From Undaria pinnatifida (taxonomy: Eukaryota > Sar > Phaeophyceae > Laminariales > Alariaceae): a stretch of DNA of 64,000 nucleotides. The notes beneath the pieces were generated by a model, which saw only the letters and a program-made list of their open reading frames with translations, had not been told where the DNA came from and ran no database searches. A program made the position numbers and the translations under genes. The stretch is from contig JABAKD010000012.1 of assembly GCA_012845835.1 (NCBI GenBank), forward strand, positions 6,415,344-6,479,343. The letters run 5' to 3'. Shown here piece by piece: positions 59,901-64,000 of the stretch; position 1 is the first letter of the stretch; every line of letters starts with the position of its first letter.

Positions 59901-62900
59901 TACCCCTTATGTAGCACAGGCGATGTCTGTTCTGCCATCGTCCTTCGCACCTCCATGAACTTGTCTTGAAGCTGCTGCAGTTTCGCCTCCACAGCGGCCA
60001 CGAGGTCGTTTGAAATCTTAAGCGACGCGTCCGCGTCAGCCTTTGCCTTTCGAGCACCCTCCAAGCTGTCCATGAGAGGCTTGACCTACGAAATATTCAG
60101 TGTTTTCACGGGGGGGCAGCAAAAGGTTGTCACACCGTCATGTCAAAAACGGATATTACGATTATTAACGAAACGCGATCTATCCATAAGATGTTGCTAT
60201 TGGAGTGCGTCGTACACGGGGCTGCCTAGGTCATCATGTGGTAGATCATGTCAAGGTGGAAGCCCTCGATGGGCCCTTGGAAGCAGTCGTAAAACAGGTA
60301 TATATTATCGTTCTTTCCGCCGAAGAAGGAAGGCCATTCTGAACATGCACACCCGAAGACAACTACAAGAGCAGTAATAGTACACTGAGCCAAAGGGGGC
60401 TCAACTCGAACATATCGAAGATTGGGACCGCCAATCATGTCAATTGTTCTACTCTGCCATCTCCGTAGATTCTATGCAGTCATACACATCATACATCAGA
60501 CTTGTGCGCAGGCATAAACCAACGACGGGTTCATGGAAACGGAAAGTTCACGACACGACCATCTCAAGACTAGACATTAAGATTAAAAACCAATCGCGAG
60601 CTACCCATAAGAGACTTAACCTACGAACTGGTTAGCGTGATGACAGACAAGCAGGCAGGCGTCCCCTGTGGAGTAGTAGGTGAATGTCGTCCCTCATAGT
60701 AAAGTCACCGGTGCGGGTTCGAATCCTCCCGCCGTGTCCGTAGGGACTTTTTTTTCGACGAGTGGAAAAAATTGACGAGCGGAAAGCCCAAGGCTACGGT
60801 ATTGTAGTATCATATCTCCTTTTGCACTACCGGGTCTGAGCTACTTGCACGAGTGACTCTGTACCTCACCGACGAACCCACGTTAGGCGATTGTTTTGGC
60901 GCAGCGTGTTCAACCCTCCCGTTGGGGCTACAACTCGAAAAAATACGACAGCGCGAAAGCCCAAGCCCCCAAGGAAGACGGGGTCGCTCACGCGAGTGAC
61001 CCCGCGCCACTGCAAAAAAAGGTCCCTAATAATGGGACCCACCCCCCTACCAAAAAAATGATGAAAGTTGACGAGCATAAAAAACTGAAAAGTGGGAATG
61101 CTGAATCCTATGCGCGATAAACATGAAGGCATGCACCTGGGGGGGGGGAATGGAGGATACCTGTGACCACAGCTTGTCCAGAAGGTCGATTATTCGTAAA
61201 ACCTCCTACAAGTTGAGCTGGAGAGTAAAAAGTGGTGATTCAAGAAAATAAACAAATAGGGTGAGGTGAAGGCCGTGGTGATTGACAGACTCATTTCAAG
61301 GGTAGAAATCACGATGAATGACGAAACGCGAGCTGTTCATATGAATTTTTGACCTACGAGTTGTTTGGCGGGTTCATGAAAACGTCAAAAAACGTGAAAC
61401 GATCATCCCAAGGCTAGAGAACAACCCCCGTTACTATTGCAAAACTACAACACACTCTTCGTAGTTTCGACTCTTGTTTGTCGCAAAAACGCGGGTGCGG
61501 TCCTAAAAGGGTTAATCACTTCCAGTTAAACGCGATTATGGTTTGCTACCACCGGTTCTTGAACGCAGTACCATATTATTTCCAGGACGAAACGACGGAC
61601 AGCGTCTCACAATAAGTGAAACTACTCAAGCCATGGGGAGGGGGGGGGGGGGGGGGGTACTCAGTTTGTGCATGGCCGTAGTCGTATGACCATAGACCCT
61701 TGCATCTCTGGGGGGGGAGAGGGGGGAGTGGCATAAAGCGCAAACGCTGTTTGTAGACGCGTGTACGGCAAAAAAAATCCCACCCCAATCCAGAGCGGTG
61801 TATCCCCAAAATGATCATGTATTTCTAGAAGGGACTGTTGTCCGCGGGGGTCACTGCTGCCCTCTCGAGTTTCTCGGCAATGGCATAGAAATATTTTCAG
61901 TAGGCATTTAGTTAAAAAAATGTGTGCCGAGATCGTCTCAACCCCGTCGCCCTTGCAAGGAAAACGTACAGTAGTGGTTACCGACGACAGATGCGGTGCT
62001 GACTGTGCTGACACGCGGCAAAGGCCCCTAGGATAACTGTACCGTGACGTACATCCGGCTGTAGTTGCACATAGAAATGGCCCAGGAGCAAAAAATGGCG
62101 GCTGCGGACAACTTCCCACCGATAATTATACCTTACAACAAATCTGGGTGTAGCGGTAGATGGAGATGATCCACGAGTATAATTGGGGGCGGCAGACTTG
62201 CTATTTATGGTGTCGACAATGACAATGACGCCTTCGTGCCTGGTGGTTACCGACGACATACCGACGACAAAGGCGGTGCGGACACGCTGCGAATACCCCA
62301 ACGACAACTACACCTTGACGTACATCCAACGATAACTGTACCTTGACGTAAATCCGGTTGTAGGTGTAGACGGAAATGTCCCAAGAGCACAAATTAGCGG
62401 CTGCGGAAAGGCTCCATCGACAATTCTACCTCAACGTAAATCTTGGCAGAAGGAGAAAACGACACTACACCCCAACCCAGGTCAAAGTCAATCAGTATAT
62501 GCATACCTTGACGTAAATCCGGTTGTAGGTGTAGATAGAAATGACCCAAGAGCATAAATTAGCGGCGGCGGCAGATTTGCTCTTCATGTTCTCCACGGTG
62601 AAGCCTTCATCGTTGATGATAGGCTCTATTCTTTTGATCTCGTCCTCCGTGATGTCCTCGCCACGGAACGCCACCAAACTGTTCAGCAGGAGTTCATGTA
62701 TATTTAGCATAAAGAAGGGTATCCTCTTAATTGACTGCTTCTTTCAGTACGAGATTATAGGTGATGTCGGGGTAAAACATTATTGGATTAACTCGTACTT
62801 GAAGACGTTTTTTTAAATATATATTCGAGGGAGACATATGCGCTAAATCGGGGCGTAAACGCCGCTCCGTTGTTCCGAACCAATCGAACCCGTACCATAC

Positions 62901-63508
62901 GTACGATATAGCAATTCCAGGACGACTGCTTTCGGTCCGTGCGTTCAACACCGTTGTTCCAACTCAGCAGTATCGTCTTATAGACGACACGATGCATCAA
63001 GGGACGCTGGGGCTCACCTGTTTTTAAACTGATCGACGTTGGCCATCATCTTCTTAGCTCGGTCCCACGCGTGATTCTTGTACTCTTTCTCCACCAAGAT
63101 TAGCACCGCCTTCGTCACCTGATCAGACAGCCATTTGATTGCCGCAGAACAAAGAACATCAATTAGGCGCTCTCGAGGTCTGTCTCGCAAATCAATTGCT
63201 CACCGTGGGAGCGAAAACGAAAACGGTACATCTAATCCCTCGGTGAAGGGAAGGGAAAGGAACCAAATCGCAGAACGCCAAAATTTAATAAACAACACTC
63301 GCCTTGTCTACTCCGGCTGGGGGCTTGGGTAAAGTTTTTAGCTCGGTGAGCATAGCTTTGGACAGGCAGTTTACAGCCTCCGCGGCCGCCAACATTGCCG
63401 GCTCGGCTTGGGCCAGCTCCTTTTCGGCATCCTTTTCGATTGCAGCTGCTCCAGCGCTGGCGACGGAAGCCTTGTCGGCCTCGATGCTAGCGGCAGCTTG
63501 CTGTTTCT
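40745..63508 (-). CDS. Axonemal dynein heavy chain, outer-arm type, C-terminal 1,384 codons
   Basis: Twenty-five exons on the minus strand total 4,157 nt. They run from the stalk through AAA5, AAA6 and the C-terminal domain to TGA at 40745-40747, and each junction keeps phase. Dynein heavy chains are AAA+ motors that move along microtubules; axonemal ones drive flagellar beating. Diagnostic blocks include CC1 [21 protein letters not shown]5 [28 protein letters not shown]6 [82 protein letters not shown]-like [11 protein letters not shown], and the end YLCPVYKT...[18 protein letters not shown] and the [10 protein letters not shown] ending favour the outer-arm beta/gamma group over inner-arm or cytoplasmic types. 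The first exon enters in phase 1, so more exons lie right of the window. Introns average ~775 bp; two start with GC. Confidence 0.95.
44985..45150 (-). pseudogene. Decayed copy of a dynein C-terminal exon with its acceptor
   Basis: On the minus strand the acceptor-like TTGTCCAG is followed by TCTCCCCAACCAAAGTCGAA. This is the start of the true exon (TCTCCCCAACCGATGTCGTA at 44917) with changes. The match continues through CACATCGACACCACCATGGG. An in-frame TAA replaces the TAC of the KYLEH codons, so it cannot be used. Intron sequence before the acceptor is duplicated too, so the tandem unit is about 165-180 bp. Confidence 0.8.
45554..50586 (-). CDS. Dynein AAA6 exons
   Basis: Exons 50414-50586, 49446-49599, 48555-48713, 46855-47148, 46024-46241 and 45554-45689. 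Landmarks in order: [117 protein letters not shown] and [13 protein letters not shown]. The split Met codon in FGEIM|YGG is restored exactly by AT|G. The donor of exon 46855-47148 lies in a 14 bp direct repeat, AGAGTACATAGAAG, present on both sides of the splice site. Confidence 0.92.
47149..47330 (-). repeat. Triplicated acceptor region ahead of dynein exon 46855-47148
   Basis: The true acceptor reads ATCGATCATCAG|GACGTGGTGG. Two further copies of ATCGATCATCxG followed by (G/A)ACATNNNN lie ~70 bp apart upstream, near 47228 and 47297. Each includes a conserved stretch related to GCAGCGCACAACTTCA. One of them keeps AG and could act as a decoy acceptor. Confidence 0.7.
47936..48245. repeat. Short-unit minisatellite ATTACAATGAC in a dynein intron
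   Basis: About 300 bp consist of 9-12 bp variants of ACATTACAATGGCATTGCAATG, lying in the intron between exons 48555-48713 and 46855-47148. It is non-coding and probably length-variable. Confidence 0.85.
49672..49763. mobile_element. Short hairpin element (MITE-like), best-preserved copy
   Basis: The left arm GCCACTCTGCGCGAAAGTTT continues AGGGGCCGTTT. The right arm AAACGGTCCTTACATTTACG continues TCCAGAGTGGT. They are inverted repeats of ~31 bp around a ~28 bp loop. Related copies lie at 21.31-21.43 and 29.13-29.22 kb. The short hairpin and dispersal suggest a non-autonomous DNA transposon. No transposase is in the window. It sits in the dynein intron between 49599 and 50414. Confidence 0.65.
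51311..58880 (-). CDS. Dynein CC2 end, AAA5 and strut exons
   Basis: Exons 58634-58880, 57514-57695, 56756-56946, 55359-55470, 53722-53847, 53139-53249, 52165-52295 and 51311-51602. They read through [16 protein letters not shown] and [17 protein letters not shown] (end of CC2 into AAA5), [42 protein letters not shown] and [19 protein letters not shown] (strut coil). [33 protein letters not shown] and the start of the AAA6 linker region follow. AAA5 carries no nucleotide-binding P-loop, as usual in the family. Splice sites are all GT-AG. Confidence 0.92.
57225..57350. repeat. Dispersed repeat pieces in a dynein intron
   Basis: GTGCAACGCGATGAACAACC at 57229 is followed directly by AACGTCAGCTGTGAGCACGA and TTTGCAAGCTGTGTGG. 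This physically links two repeat pieces found apart elsewhere (about 108-280 and 15525; 1895 and 6060). Confidence 0.6.
59755..59925. repeat. Dispersed GATGAGCAACCC / GAAAAGTGCTACCC repeat
   Basis: It runs from AGTGCAACCCGATCAACAAT to GGGCCAAAAAGTGCTACCCC, about 170 bp, and matches the copy at 108-280 at both ends with a variable middle. Its right end lies close to the donor of the dynein exon ending at 59951. Partial copies occur at 14600-14790, 15525-15645 and 48455-48505. Confidence 0.6.
59951..63508 (-). CDS. Dynein stalk exons (CC1, microtubule-binding domain, CC2 start)
   Basis: Exons 63303-63508, 63018-63118, 62507-62678 and 59951-60085. The first encodes the outgoing coiled coil with [20 protein letters not shown] and [12 protein letters not shown]. 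The next two encode the microtubule-binding tip ([48 protein letters not shown]). The fourth starts the return coil ([20 protein letters not shown]). The intron after 63303 has a GC donor, AAG|GCGAGT; using a GT site a few codons earlier would delete two residues conserved in length across dyneins. The intron between 62507 and 60085 is ~2.4 kb and holds exon copies. Confidence 0.92.
60690..60745 (+). other. B-box-bearing tRNA-like fragment
   Basis: The sequence ACCGGTGCGGGTTCGAATCC, then TCCCGCCG, looks like the T-arm of a tRNA, including the polymerase III B-box GGTTCGAATCC. No matching 5' half or acceptor stem is visible upstream. It is probably a relic or part of a SINE, inside a dynein intron. 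Confidence 0.4.
61075..61195 (-). repeat. Inverted dispersed unit of the 34-35 kb array
   Basis: On the minus strand it reads TTCTGGACAAGCTGTGGTCA, CAGGTATCC, a pyrimidine-rich part, then CGCGCATAGGATTCAGCATT. This is the same order as in the array and the 16.92 kb copy. The peptide LLDKLWSQ that it could encode is a by-product of the repeat, not a dynein exon. Confidence 0.75.
61625..61740. repeat. Long G-run and fragment of the ~215 bp repeat
   Basis: A G-run of about 17-20 nt is followed by GTGCATGGCCGTAGTCGTAT and GACCATAGACCCTTGCATC, the end of the ~215 bp repeat. The rest of the repeat is missing and is replaced by another G-rich run. Such runs are prone to sequencing and assembly error. 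Confidence 0.7.
62030..62412 (-). pseudogene. Two extra copies of the end of the dynein stalk exon, with donors
   Basis: The true exon 62507-62678 ends AATLCSW-like ([19 protein letters not shown]) at donor AAG|GTATGC. Downstream in the intron the same ending occurs at about 62338-62400 ([25 protein letters not shown]) and about 62036-62098 ([25 protein letters not shown]). Both are open across this stretch and preceded by an acceptor-like CCGCAG. From that acceptor to the donor is 59 nt, not a multiple of three, so simple inclusion would shift the frame. Smaller pieces (CCTTGACGTACATCC) lie between them. Confidence 0.75.
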
Positions 63509-63639
63509 CTGCAAAGAGGAGCGGGCGGGAAAACACAGACAATAACGACACGAACGAGTAGTAGGTATGTTATCGAGGGTCTCACAGTAACACACGATGA
63601 CTGGTGCAAGCGCTACATATCGGGACTCCTACAACGTCT

Positions 63640-63740
63640 CCTAATTTTTCGATGGTGGCTGTCCAGCACTTGCCGTGGAAGGCTTGTCGGCTTCGATGCT
63701 AGCATCAACTTGCTGTTCTCTTCAGAGAAAAAAGCGCGCG
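63640..63740 (-). pseudogene. Decayed partial copy of the dynein CC1 exon
   Basis: On the minus strand AGAACAGCAAGTTGATGCTA, then GCATCGAAGCCGACAAG, resembles the start of exon 63303-63508 (AGAAACAGCAAGCTGCCGCT, then AGCATCGAGGCCGACAAG). Similarity fades after about 70 bp, and the frame ends in a stop. It lies just upstream (5') of the true exon, as in the other exon-copy cases. Confidence 0.7.
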
Positions 63741-63770
63741 GGTGACTACTCGGAAACGTGGGGTGTGCTC

Positions 63771-63985
63771 AGGTCGTGCATGGCCGTAGTCGTATGGCCA
63801 TAGACCATCGTATCCCTACTATGCCGGGACGGAGCACGTCGGGTTTTCATCAATCAGGCAAACATTGCTTGCACCAAGCTGCGAAGCGCCGTGAGGTGTT
63901 CGGCGAGTCGCATGGTGGGTACACTGCATCCTTCCAATATCCGCTCGCAAGACGGACTTCGGCACCTTGCGCCTGCTTTCTTGCT
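63771..63985 (-). repeat. ~215 bp dispersed repeat, dynein intron copy
   Basis: It starts GTGCATGGCCGTAGTCGTAT and ends GGCACCTTGCGCCTGCTTTC, colinear with 26651-26852. It contains the conserved core CTTGCACCAAGCTGCGAAGC. It lies between the first visible dynein exon and the window edge. Confidence 0.85.
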
Positions 63986-64000
63986 TATGAATGACAGCGC

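Noticed and set aside
60690-60745. Functional tRNA gene
   Set aside because: B-box and T-arm-like sequence are present, but no acceptor stem, D-arm or clear anticodon arm can be folded with the upstream sequence.
61130-61200. Possible dynein exon reading LLDKLWSQ
   Set aside because: The same sequence occurs many times in the 34-35 kb array and at 16.9 kb, and the dynein frame is already continuous from 62507 to 60085.

Overview
This is a nuclear eukaryotic window, not prokaryotic. Coding sequence is broken into short exons (roughly 60-300 nt) joined by GT-AG introns averaging about 0.8 kb; a few introns use GC-AG. The spaces between exons are full of young repeats. An axonemal dynein heavy chain shows that the organism makes motile flagella at some life stage. 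Intron length and density would suit a brown alga or related stramenopile, but that is an inference from gene architecture and I cannot confirm it.

Layout. 1-7.6 kb: mostly repeats, with two convincing exons and one possible exon of an unrecognised minus-strand gene. 7.6-18.1 kb (+): a 12-exon gene of 476 codons. Its C-terminal half is a GPALPP1/DUF3752 protein and its N-terminal 200 residues are a twofold internal repeat I do not recognise. 18.1-20 kb: intergenic. 20.1-33.1 kb: a diverged tandem segmental duplication. Each copy holds a three-exon gene for a small cysteine-containing membrane or secreted protein (272 and 325 aa) that I do not recognise, and each also holds the remains of another exon. 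33.2-37.6 kb: seven palindromes, several centred on CACGTG; a 140-225 bp tandem array; and a rearranged element carrying two broken copies of an OTU-like cysteine protease gene. 37.6-40.7 kb: no confident gene. 40.7-63.5 kb (-): the last 25 exons (1,384 codons) of an outer-arm-type dynein heavy chain, from the microtubule-binding stalk through AAA5 and AAA6 to the stop codon. Its N-terminal exons lie beyond the right edge.

Three themes cross the window. First, parts of exons, usually with a splice site attached, have repeatedly been copied into the neighbouring intron in both large genes. Second, the palindromic 9-mer TACCWGGTA occurs 22 times by hand count against about 0.5 expected, always outside the exons I modelled. 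Third, the two duplicated membrane-protein genes share a ~416 bp tract at ~98% identity covering exon 2 and its intron flanks, while exons 1 and 3 have diverged, which suggests gene conversion.

Exon models were built by hand. Every junction in the three main gene models keeps reading phase, and the dynein and GPALPP1 models match family-conserved motifs across junctions. No alignment or database search was run.
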